Notes under the pieces: generated by a model
What the model saw: only the letters and a program-made list of their open reading frames with translations
Databases searched by the model: none
What the model was told of the DNA's origin: nothing
Shown here: positions 22,954 through 40,200 of the stretch, piece by piece
Layout of the letters: each line of letters opens with the position of its first letter
Numbering within the stretch: position 1 is the stretch's first letter
Source of the DNA: Litoditis marina
Lineage: Eukaryota > Nematoda > Chromadorea > Rhabditida > Rhabditidae
NCBI GenBank assembly: GCA_964036275.1
Contig: OZ038439.1
Span: 13,311,095 to 13,375,094, forward strand
Length of the DNA: 64,000 nucleotides
Reading direction: 5' to 3'
Position numbers and translations under genes: made by a program

Positions 22954-25219
22954 GGTAGGTCAACCGCAGTAGTTTCGACAGCGAAATTGGGGAAGGGTGA
23001 TGGGAGTCAAAGTTGAATGACAAAATTAAGCAAATTTCCCTCACAAACGTAAAAACTTCATAATACTAAGTACAGAGCAAACATTTTCCTGTTACGGCTT
23101 CTTAACGTTGCATACAAAAAGTCCGAAACAGAAGTTGCAATAAAAACGGTTCACGATACCTGCCGCTCGGCGATTTGTGCAACAAATCGGCATTCGTTGA
23201 TTCTTTTCGGGTAGGAACTGTTTCAAGATCATCGGTTTTCGAGGATTCTGACATTTTCGACAGTCTTGAGGAACTCAGACTAAAAACTAGGTCTGGAACG
23301 TATTACGTGAAGATAAAAATGGACGATAAGTTGCCTGAATCAGAGCAAAAACAAAACGAGAAGGTTAGGAAGTTCCGGTTCAACAGATATCTGTGGTTTT
23401 GATTAGAATTTTCTACGAGAGAAACCCGAAGCTATGAAGCGAAAGAAACCAAATACGTTAAAATTGGACAGGAAAGTTTTGAACGGCACCTCAACTAACA
23501 TATAGTTCCGACTGTAGTCCACAGAATTTTCACTAAGGCCACTGCCGTATACATTCGGAACTTAAACTAACTGTTTCCAAGCGAATACTTCAAGTTTGTT
23601 AACAAATATTCTGACCGATAAAGTTTACGGTATGAAAATAGTTGAAGGTTTTGTATTCATACTGTAGAGTCTCGGTAGAATTCGCAAAGACTATAACACT
23701 GTCATATTTTGCAACTGACGTCTTTGTTAAATACGTACGCGACGGGCCGCCCTAACATAATTGGATCAGCAATAACGAAAAGTTGTTTGTTATTGAAAAT
23801 CACTTCGATAGCATGATTGACAGACACATTCAAAGTACAATGTGTGTTTATAGTTTAAAAAACTGTTTCCCCTCGTTCTTCTGTTAGTGTGTTGCATAAA
23901 ATGCCAAATCGGTTAAGTTTAGCAACGTTACGTTTGTTTTGTGAGAACCAATCTCATTGAAATCTCAAATAGTAACTAAGATTATGAATCAAGCTTGAGA
24001 AAACTCTTTTCAAATTCCAATCAAACCGTGAAACTTTCATTTCATTCCTGAATCAAGTCACTCAAAGTTCAATCGAATCTCAGAAGTGTCAATAACGTCG
24101 ATGTCAAATTCATTTTCTTGAGAAAATATCCACACGTTCTTGCGAGAAAATTACATTTTGGTGAATCTATCATGAGTAAAATTAGTTTCATGTCTTCTCA
24201 ACGTTTTCAAGCCAATCCTGAAATTCCGAATCAGTTGTAGATTCATTCAACTCCATGACCATTCTGAAGGAAATTTCGATCGTCCTTCTTCTCTATTTTT
24301 AATTTCATTGTTTTCCACTTTTTTGACATTAGGCATCGTTCCGGTTCTTTCCACTGCGATTTGGCAACAGGCCGACAAATATTCCGGACAATTTTTTACC
24401 ACTTCGTAGTTTTTTCAATAAACTGCAAATCGTTGTTAGAGGTTGTTTAATTTCATAAGAACAAGTAAACGAAACAAAGTGTTCAGAGAACTTGTGTCTG
24501 GTCGACGAAATAGCCATCCAAAAAATCTTGGCACGATGCCAATCGGTCTCAGAGGAATGAAACAAACTATAAACTATATTGAAGCTAAAACTCGATTCCA
24601 GTTCAACCTACTTCGTTTGCAATCATGATAGTGACATGAGCTTCGTTTCCCCATAAGAAACCCAATAAATGTGATTTACTCATGCAACACAACGAACGAT
24701 CAAACTGTTCCGATTGAACCCTTTTCATCAATTAGGAAGAAAACACGGTTCGTAGACAATAGACGCTACAGACTACTCTAAAGGTCACCGTATATTGCGC
24801 CGAAAAAAATTGTTTGTTTACGGTTCATTGTTTGTAGTTTTATCACTAGACTCAGTTACTTAGGAAGTGACCCAACCTGCGTTGTAGTTTGATCTCGTTG
24901 CACTCAAAACATAACAACTGTACTGAAAAGAATCAAGAATCAAACAAACACAGCAAAAATAGAACATACATCGTACAGGGTACAGGCTTGCTTCGGAAAT
25001 TGCAAACCTTATAACTGATTCGTGGCTCAACCTCAGACCTTAGTCGAGATATTCAGATATTGGAGTGAGAAGGGTTGAAGTATAATTCAGGTATACAGTC
25101 TGGGTGATATGTGCGGTATATCTTGGGTTGTTCTCGATTTATCGGTAAAGGCACTAAATTTCCAACCAACATAGTTTTCTTTTGTAATATTCATTGCAAA
25201 TTTGATCGTTTAATAAGTA
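22954..25219. other. Intergenic, no gene recognised
   Basis: Holds one TGGCA-type inverted-repeat element at 24338-24573 and a motif GACGCTACAGACTACTCTAA near 24770 that recurs near 21200. Open frames (for example 23175-23402 on the plus strand) lack conserved features or convincing splice partners. Confidence 0.5.
24338..24573. mobile_element. MITE-like element, TGGCA ends (copy 2)
   Basis: Left end CGGTTCTTTCCACTGCGATT then TTGGCAACAGGCC; right end TTGGCACGATGCCAATCGG then TCTCAG..ACTATAAA. Same organisation as 2052-2286. Confidence 0.5.
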
Positions 25220-26927
25220 CTAAGACCCGTGATTTTCTTCATCTTGCACTTTCGTTGGTTGCACTTCTTTTTGTTCTTTCGACGTCTGACACTTGGCACA
25301 CTCCGGGCAGTCCTGTAATGAACGTATCAATTCTCCAGAAACTTCAAAAACAAATCTTGATCACATTAATGAACCATGAAATGTGAGAACACAGCAGAAC
25401 TCGTAACGTGCAACCATAAATGTCATCTCATCTCATTACAAAATAACCTGCATTTTCAATCGCGCGCAGCGCGAAGCGCTGTGCGAGATTTGTCTTTGGT
25501 CCGGCTAATTGACGTGAAATATGTTTTCGAATGCTGAAAGTTTCTTAAGAATGGTCAATTCACGATGAAACTTCATTCAAACATGACGTATTCTGGGATT
25601 CTGAAGGGCAGATAAAGTAAGTTTTTAGAACTGCAATGTTGACGTCATATTGTTTTCGAATGATGGATACTTGACAAGTGGTTCATTAAGAAAACAATTT
25701 TATCTGCACCGTACAGATCAAACCACATACCTACGGCATGTATACAAAAAGAGAAAAATTCATGAAAAAGTGGGGGCCCAACGACTGTGAGATTTGTCAT
25801 CTGCTGTGCGCCCCTTAGACAACTACTCTCATATGGATCAGCTACTGCTACAAAAACCGAAAAATACTAACATACTCAAGTATAACTGTTTATTACAAAC
25901 ATACAAAAGTGGTAAAATATTTTTTCAAACCTGTAAACTAGAATTAAATAACCGAAAAATACTTATATACTCAAGTATAACTGTTCATTACAAACATACA
26001 AAAGTCGTAAAATATTTTCTCAAACATGTAAACTAGAATCTACAAATCACAGATGTTAACTCAACGTAGTCAATTATAGAGTTTCTGGATTTGTGCACAA
26101 TGGTTGACAATTTTTTGTCATTACTTCAATTCTAGGTGCTATAACGTTTGTCATATTATTCAACAGTTGTTCTCTCTTTCGCCGCTGTGACTTGTAGATT
26201 CTAGTTTACAGGTTTGAAAAAATATTTTACGACTTTTGTATGTTTGTAATGAACAGTTATACTTGAGTATATAAGTATTTTTCGGTTGTTTAATTCTAGT
26301 TTACAGGTTTGAAAAAATATTTTACCACTTTTGTATGTTTGTAATAAACAGTTATACTTGAGTATGTTAGTATTTTTCGGTTATTTAATTCTAGTTTACA
26401 GGTTTGAAAAAATATTTTACCACTTTTGTATGTTTGTAATAAACAGTTATACTTGAGTATGTTAGTATTTTTCGGTTTTTGTAGCAGTAGCTGATCCATA
26501 TGAGAGTAGTTGTCTAAGGGGCGCACAGCAGAAGACAAATCTCACAGTCGTTGGGCCCCCACTTTTTCATGAAGTAATGCTATCTTTGATCTATTCCTAT
26601 CAGTCTCTGGCTTTGAGACCTGATAACAAGTATGCGCTACTTATTTGTTTATAGGAAGTCTTCGTACACATCGTAGTTTACAAATCTGGACCGAAAAGCG
26701 ACAACATCAAACTACAAACATAGTGAGATACTGCGCAACCGTTTAAGCTTGTTCTACAATGAAGAAAACATGTTAACTATACTCACTTCGACTTCAGTGA
26801 CCGGAATCTCGGTTGCGTATCTTTTATTTTCGGTCGCACGGCATTTTGAACACTTCCTCAACTGCGGGGAATGAACCATTTGCACGAAACCACTGATCAT
26901 ATTCGGAATGGACGAGAAGCTGCTCAT
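25220..26927 (-). CDS. Small cysteine-rich protein, three-copy local family (copy C)
   Basis: Exon 1 is 26927-26787 and exon 2 is 25312-25220; 77 aa, phase-0 splice (GAA|GTGAG, ATTACAG|GAC). Exon 1 begins MSSFSSIPNMISGFVQMVHS and includes RKCSKCRATE; exon 2 begins DCPECAKCQT and ends in a charged tail (EQKEVQPTKVQDEENHGS). The CPECAKC segment gives one more cysteine than copy B. The intron is 1474 bp, against about 250-300 bp in copies A and B, because an 815 bp foldback element sits inside it. Not a family I can name. Confidence 0.75.
25759..26573. mobile_element. Foldback (long-TIR) element with subterminal tandem repeats
   Basis: Begins TTCATGAAAAAGTGGGGGCC and ends with its inverse. Both arms contain tandem units of roughly 110 bp carrying AACATACAAAAGT and CCGAAAAATACT: two in the left arm, three in the right. 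The single-copy centre is about 150 bp. No transposase frame. Two open frames of 80 codons on opposite strands are simply the two arms. The element lies in the intron of small-protein copy C. Confidence 0.85.
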
Positions 26928-27958
26928 TGTGCGAGTTTATCTCTAGAAATATACTATATACTGGGGATGTTAGTCTTTTTGCCCCCAACTTTTTACTTTC
27001 GCCCATGGCGTGGTAGTTCGATTCAGCAGTAGTTTCGACATAGAATAGTGGGACATAATTTGATAAGTTTACTGTGCAAATTTGGTTGGAATTCGGGTAA
27101 TGCGAAGCTGTCTTTGATTCAACTAGTCGAAGAAAACGGGCTAATGAGGCATCAGAAAAGTTGTGCAATCAAAAGTATAGTCATGAAAATGAAATAAAAA
27201 ACGTTAGTTTATATGTTTTCTCGAATAAAATGTGTATCAGAATTATGTGATTTAAACAAGTAAAACAGTATTTGATCACCAAATAATCAAGTTAAGACGC
27301 TAAAAACAGAAGCGAGTGAAGGCAGTAGAAGGTAGTGTTAGAAGGTGTGTTAGAATGAATGTAAGGTATAGTCTGTTTCACGCAACAATAGCCCTCTACA
27401 GTGAGATTATTAAACTTTTAAGTGAATGTTCAATATCCTGTGGGTATTGTAAATAGCTTAAACTTCGCGATTTTGTTTTCCACATTAGTTACTACCAGCA
27501 TAGAAAACAGTAAATCTGAAATTATGTTTGTTGGCTAGATAAATGCCCATGAATATTCGACAGATTACTGTAGAAAGTCATCGATTGGTGAAACCAACTA
27601 TAAGGTATAGTGCTGGTAACTGCAACCGCTTCCACAGTAAAAGGTGTAACAATAGTGTGGACAAGGTCAAAACTTTGGCTTATCGCCAGTCTCGATCACC
27701 GAAAATATCACACCCTGGGAACAAAACAATATGGGCTACTAGACAAACAAATATTTATTTTTCAAAAATAAGTTGATTTTTACACTGAATATTGCCTTTT
27801 AAGAGATTTTGAACAGAAAAGTCATGAGAGTGTGTTACAGTTTTATAAAAGTCTCTATAATTTCTTTGAAAATAAAATTTGTGGAAAATATCCTTTTCAT
27901 TATGCATAGTTTAGTTTGTCTGACAGAATTTCGTATTTGACCCAAAATGCAAAAAGTA
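26928..27958. other. Intergenic, nothing recognised
   Basis: AT-rich, with no convincing exons or repeats. It should contain the promoter of small-protein gene C at its left and the downstream flank of the tRNA at its right. Confidence 0.5.
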
Positions 27959-28030
27959 TGCGTCCGGGGGGAATCGAACCCCCGTCGAATGCTTGGAAGG
28001 CATCCATGCTGACCATTACACCACGGACGC
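27959..28030 (-). tRNA. tRNA-Gly (anticodon UCC)
   Basis: The 72-nt sequence has a 7-bp acceptor stem (GCGTCCG with CGGACGC), anticodon loop CTTCCAA giving UCC, and T arm GGGGGTTCGATTCCCCC. TACTTTTTGC follows and supplies a Pol III terminator. The same sequence occurs at 48121-48192. It also lies next to an MSP gene. Confidence 0.95.
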
Positions 28031-28360
28031 TACGATTAGAGAAATACTCCTAGCTCGTTCGTGAGCGCCGAACGATTTTCCGAATGCACTGAAACTAAGT
28101 TCATTTTCAGACTTTCTTTTTGTTTGAGTTATTGTGATTCACGTACTGTTTTTCCAAGAACGATGTTTGTATTATGACATTCATTGTTTTTCAATTACCT
28201 AGGAAGAGCCGTAGTGTCTTGAAACATTGAAACAAGTTTTTACCATAGCGATACTTTATAATTTGGTAAGTTTTTAGTTTTGATGAAGTTTTGTCCGTTA
28301 AAGTGTTCAACATATCGAACATACAAACAAATAAAATAAAAACGAATAAAAATCTTTTAT

Positions 28361-28988
28361 TCAAGGGTTGTACTCGATGGGGAGGTTCTTTCTGCGGACC
28401 ATTCCGTCTCCCTGGAACCATTCCCTGCGGAACTGCTTGGCAGCTCCATCGGGGGTGTTGGTCCACTCGATGGTGATACGGTCGTTGTTGGTGTCCTCCT
28501 GTCCGTAGGCGAAGGCGTCGCAAGACACAGCCATGAGGATGGCCTCCTTGGGGTCAAGAACTCCGCTTCCGGGGTCAACACCAAGACGCTTCATGTTGGT
28601 CGTCTTGATGGCCCATCCGATACGGCGAGCAGACGTGTTGGTGATCTGAAATACAAGAATTAGGAACTGAAACGTTCTCATACGAGAGACAAGGCACATA
28701 TATTGATAAGAGCAAAAGAGAAAAGAGATAGCTAGATGAACAGAGGGGTACAGTAACCGAGCATTTGGAGAAAGAGAGAGACAGAAGAGATACATAGGAA
28801 GAATGAAAGATGAGTGAAATACAGAGAGGAGGGGTGAGAGCTAGAGACAGAGAGAAGAAAGAAATCCAGTGTAAGAGAGAGCTATTTACCTTGATGTGGT
28901 AGGTGTGCTTGTCATCGTAGGGGGCGTTGAAGACGATCTTCGTGCCAGGCTGGGTGTTGATGTCTCCGGGAGGTACAGATTGGGCCAT
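28361..28988 (-). CDS. msp: Major sperm protein (MSP), complete
   Basis: Exon 1 is 28988-28890 ([15 protein letters not shown] start) and exon 2 is 28645-28361; 127 aa, the standard MSP length, with a phase-0 intron. The coding DNA matches the copy at the window start apart from a couple of bases at the beginning of exon 2, one of which changes Ser to Thr. The introns do not match. TGAATAAA combines the stop codon with a poly(A) signal. A TATA box sits about 40 bp upstream of the ATG, so initiation may be close to the start codon. MSP polymerises to drive sperm motility. Divergent from the PTP-like gene at 29501. Confidence 0.98.
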
Positions 28989-29500
28989 TGCTGCTGCGAT
29001 GTGAGGTTTCCACCCTCGTGCCTCTCTTTTATACCCGGAAAAGTGTATTCTAATTAGAACTTTCGGTTTGAACGTTACCAATGATAGACCAAAAGGACAG
29101 TTTTCAGGAATTTTCGTGAGCGTGAAGTCTGGAATTCACAGGTTTTCAACGAGAAACGCGTTTCCATGAACCACCATGGAAAGTTTTCACGTGTTTCCTG
29201 AAACTTTCGCCGGCAGTCATTTTTGGTTTTTCAGTTTTCTCAGTCGGTTGAGGTATATTCTCGACTCATTTTTTGCTGCGGTATTTCTATTTCATCAGAT
29301 GGTTTATGAATGAACTTGTGACCAGAGAAACGATCTCCTAGATGTGTGTTTTTCAAACAATTTTCCTATTAATTTTTGAACTTTTTGTCCGAAAATTTTA
29401 CAAGTTAAACACAAAACTTAACACCTGTAAGTTATCAAATCAAAGTAAATTCCAGAAATAAAATCGATGTTATTTTAGTCTACTTTGTACATTTCCAGCA
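28989..29500. promoter_or_regulatory. Shared divergent promoter region, MSP and PTP-like gene
   Basis: A 512 bp interval separates the two start codons. On the minus strand TATAAAA (29033-29027) is well placed for the MSP gene, with a GATA motif near 29083. On the plus strand ATTTCCAG ends at 29498, two bases before the ATG at 29501, and fits a trans-splice acceptor for the phosphatase-like gene. Co-expression in the male germline is plausible from the arrangement but not shown. Confidence 0.5.
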
Positions 29501-36157
<6,657 letters not shown>

Positions 36158-36266
36158 TCGATTGAAAAGTTTTGATCTATGGAAAAGTTTTCTGTGTCGT
36201 GTTCTCGAGTTTGCGAATAAAAAAGAATTACAAAAATATTTCATTTGATTCTAAATCAAAAATATA

Positions 36267-36295
36267 TGCGTCCGGGGGGAATCGAACCCCCGTCG
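36267..36295 (-). pseudogene. 3' fragment of a tRNA-Gly gene
   Basis: 29 bp identical to the 3' end of the tRNA-Gly(UCC) genes (T arm and 3' acceptor strand), followed on the minus strand by ATATATTTTTG. The rest of the tRNA is missing. It lies 110 bp after the PTP-like stop codon. Confidence 0.85.
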
Positions 36296-36774
36296 TGAAA
36301 AGGTTTATTTTGAAAGTTCTCCTTGAAATAAATAATTCGATAACTGTAAAACGTATACTACTTCACCTGTATTGTGAACGTTATGTGGTAGTGATAATAA
36401 ATCTATCGAAACAACTATTATTCGTTCTTACACCTGTCGGAGTCTTGAAAAGCATGTTTGCTTTTATAAGCCCTCCTTGAGGTTTAGTCTTCATTTTCCC
36501 AAGAATTACCGCCTGGATTTGATTGTATTGAGCATGCGGGTCGAGTGTTGTTCATTATTTCTCAGAGTGTGTAGATCAAAGATGCGCAAGCCCTCCCCCC
36601 CCCTTAGAAAAAATCTGACCTTACGCTGTGACACAACGGCGTGATGCAGCCTATAGATAATCTGAATGCCTCCCTGTTTAGACAAGTAAACTGTCCTTTT
36701 TGTATATCCAGGTATTCGTTTTGGGAATTTCGGCAGGGATTGGGACGAAATCCTCAGATCCTCTGTTTTCTCAG

Positions 36775-37018
36775 ATGGCCGAATCTGTACCTCCCAGAGA
36801 CAACGTCACTAACGCTACTCACGATGACGAAAATAATCACAACATAAAGGTAATTTTCTCACTGTTTTTATTTCTCTCCTATCTTCTTTTCTCTCCTGTT
36901 TGTCTTTTCTCCCAAATAAGTCTCCTTTTTCTTTACCTGTGCTTCATTTCCTATTTTTTTGTTATTTTGACTCAAACATGTTTTGATATCTAAATAATTT
37001 CAGATTGCCTGGTGAGAA
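36775..37018 (+). pseudogene. Decayed MSP-like fragment
   Basis: After TTTCTCAG, 36775-36849 encodes MAESVPPRDNVTNATHDDEN and ends HNIK at a GTAATT donor. This mirrors exon 1 of MSP ([20 protein letters not shown]) with an internal loss of about 8 codons. After a pyrimidine-rich intron-like stretch and TTTCAG at 37003 the frame reads only Ile-Ala-Trp before a stop, where functional MSP continues for 94 residues. It is best read as the remnant of a third MSP copy. A short expressed peptide cannot be excluded. Confidence 0.65.
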
Positions 37019-37263
37019 AACTAGTGTATCCGTTCAAGACAGGAATGGGATAAATATCAACGCTCCACTGTAGTTTTTTAGCCCTACCAACTGGTAGTTA
37101 AAGTCACACAAGCTCAAATTGTTTCAGAAACAAAAAAAAAACATTTTCGGCACACTGAAGTTATAGTGGCACTTTTCTTATTATGTTGTTAGTTAAATAT
37201 AGCTAGGAATACAACAACATTGCAAAATAAAGTTTCAATTTGACATGAGAATTATACGCCGGG

Positions 37264-40200
37264 ATGTGTTTGCACATGGCCTCTTCTCATTTTTTTGACG
37301 GAAAAACTGAGTGCGTTCCTATACCTTCCAGGGCCTTACTCGTAGTCGCTATCATTCTGCTGTGTCATATTCTTCTTCTGGGGACCCTTTTCCCTCCGAC
37401 CGCGACGCAGCTGGTCAACACGCGTCTGGGCCAGATCCAGGGACTACAGTATGAAACCACCGGAGGCGATGTGGCCGAAGTTTTCCTGAACATACCGTAT
37501 GCCAAACCGCCGGTAGATGAACTCAGGTTTGAGGTCCGTTCGTAGAGCCTGGTCAATCTTTATCCACATTTCCGACAATCACATGATATAAAACCACCAA
37601 AAGTAACAATCGCGCGAAGCGCGAAGTACTGCGAAGATTAGTTTCTGATAACAACATTGCAGACTTCCGAAAGTGGTGTTATATTATGTCAATAACTCCT
37701 GTACGGATAATTGAGATTTTGATAGAGAGAGATTGAGGAGGAAAGACTCCATCGTTGTGTCAGTCAATAGTGTGCGATTAGTGAGTCTTTTCGCGAAACT
37801 GGCTTCCGACAGCGGCCGCGTGGCGTGGCTACCGCAACTTTCCAGAAACCGGTTCCTATCGAGCCATGGTCGGTTACCCGTGATGGTACGGTATTCGGCT
37901 TTGACTGTATCCCCCATGTAGCAGAAGCGGCAATGGCTGAGACTAGCGAAGACTGTCTCACACTCAACATCATCAGACCACAGAAAGAGGTAGTACTCAT
38001 TTCACCAACAAAGACTGCAAACAACCAAGTAGCAAGTCACATGTAACCGCCGGTTGCGAGGAGTTACTGTGCGACTCGGCAGCTGCCGGTACGCCGCCGA
38101 CCCGGCTCTTATCGGAACTAATCGTTTTTCGTGTCTTAGAAAACGTGCACATATAGACACATGTGTTTATAGCAGAAACAAGATGAGAACGAAATTTATC
38201 TTCATTATTAGATTTGGAGGATTATTTACATATTGTGTAGTTGGAAAGAAGAAATATCATCATTATTATTATTATTTCTTATGTTCTTATGAATGAATCA
38301 TTTATTAAGGCGCCACCCGCGGGCTACCCCGTTCTGTTCTGGGTACATGGCGGAGCGTATGAAATAGGATCCGCCAGTCTAACCGGCTACAAGGTATTAT
38401 TATGTGGAGAAAAATCGCCTCTTTTTTATTGCTTTACAGAAATACCGACGAAAATACCCAAATTCAAAGTAAACAACTAAATTTAGTCGAGAAACTGTGA
38501 CGCTAGTGCTTCAGAAGTTGGGTTGTGCGTGATTCGGACTACGAAAGCCCCAAACTGTTCAAGCGGTATGATTCTCCATTCTCATGTTCCATTGAATTAC
38601 ATTGTCTATAATTATACTTGCATCATTCTAGGGTTTTGCCGATGCTTACACCAAGAGAGGCGTGATTGTTGTGACTATACAGTATCGATTAGGCTTCATG
38701 GGCAAGTTTTGACCGTTTTTTCATTGATAAGGTTCGCTCTTTTCAAAGTAGGTCTCAACGGTGTATCTTTGTTTATCTCGCTGTGTGTTCAGTTGAATCA
38801 GGTGGCACTTGAATCAAAATTTGCAAATTATGAAATGTATGAGATGAAACGAAGGTTTCATCATCCTTGTCTGAAGTGAAACTAAAAACGAATGAGGGGG
38901 ATTCTACGTTCAAACACTTCTGCAAAGGTGACGTGGAATAATGATTGAGTCACTATGTATTACAGACTTTTCTCTGACAATAAACCGTTTTCAGGCTTCT
39001 TTTCGAATGGAGAAAGTGACATGCCGGGCAATCTAGGAATGTGGGATCAAACTATGGCGTTGAAGTAGGAACCAAACTACAATTTTGAGGAATCGTTTTT
39101 CAACCTCTGCAGTATATCATCGCAGTACATTTTCCGCTATTTCACATAAGTTCACCGAGAACTGTTCAAAACACAGTAAAATAACCTCCGATCGCGTCTG
39201 TCAGTTTCCTGTGTAATAGATGAACACTTATGGTCGTCGCCAACGGAAAGGCGGGAGGGTACTGTATATCTCACTTTTCGCTGTGTACGCACACATGTCT
39301 TCAATTCCACAGCTTGTCGGGTATGTACTCTACTAGCGCATTGGTTAGCGCCCTGCTACGAATCTTTTGCTCGCATGTTCGATTTTGGCGAGAGACGGAA
39401 ATTGATAAATTTGGCATCCTCTATACTTTAGGTTCATCCACGACCACATTTCGACTTTCGGTGGAGATCCTTCCCGAATTACGGTATGGGGTCTGAGTGC
39501 GGGGGGAGCGGCGGTGGGGCAATTGGCCCTTAGTCCCCATTCTAGAGGTTAGTTGGGAACTGTAAGTGTAGGACTAAAGGTTCAGTTGTGAAACTGGTGT
39601 AGAGCTCAAACTACAGTTCTTTTCAGACTACGTTTTCTCGTCAATTGAGATGTCGGGTAGTCCATGGGTTCAATGGGCGTTAGGATCCCATGTGGTAGCA
39701 CATTCAATTGAACTAGCACAGGTGAGGAGTTGCTTACACAATGTATTTATTTCTCATCGTTTTAGTATGATATCTTGAAAATGCCCGTTGAAAATAACTT
39801 TCTTTTCACACATCAAAATCTAGGCGCAATTTCCAATTATTTATGTTCTGTCCAGTCAACCACCAACCAGGGAAACTCTCGTTTTCAGAATGAATTTTCG
39901 TTCATTCTGAGAAAGTAACCAGTTACGGATGGAGAAAAACAGTAGCTTCCTTCAAACCAGTCCCCGTGGTGACCTGGCGGTGTAGCAATCCCTCCAGAAT
40001 CTCGTGAGATACCTAATGAGCTATTAGCAAGAGCTTCTTATAAGATTATATTGGTTGCTATGCTACAACATTGAGAGCTCACGAGTATCGCATGAGGTTT
40101 CTCATGAGAAACTCATATGAAGTTCTGAGGTTGTTTGTTCCCGTCACGGAAACAACATAGTTTTAAATAAGTTTCAATGTCCGGGAAAGGTTCGCGCAAT

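Noticed and set aside
23175..23402. Plus-strand 75-codon frame
   Set aside because: No conserved motif, no neighbour exon that joins in phase, and AT-rich codon use like intergenic DNA.
25794..26538. Two similar 80-codon frames on opposite strands
   Set aside because: They are the two arms of the foldback element and are not coding.
40021..40135. CRISPR-like array from repeated CTCATGAG palindromes
   Set aside because: Eukaryotic context, irregular spacing and no conserved direct repeat; these are interiors of MITE-like elements.
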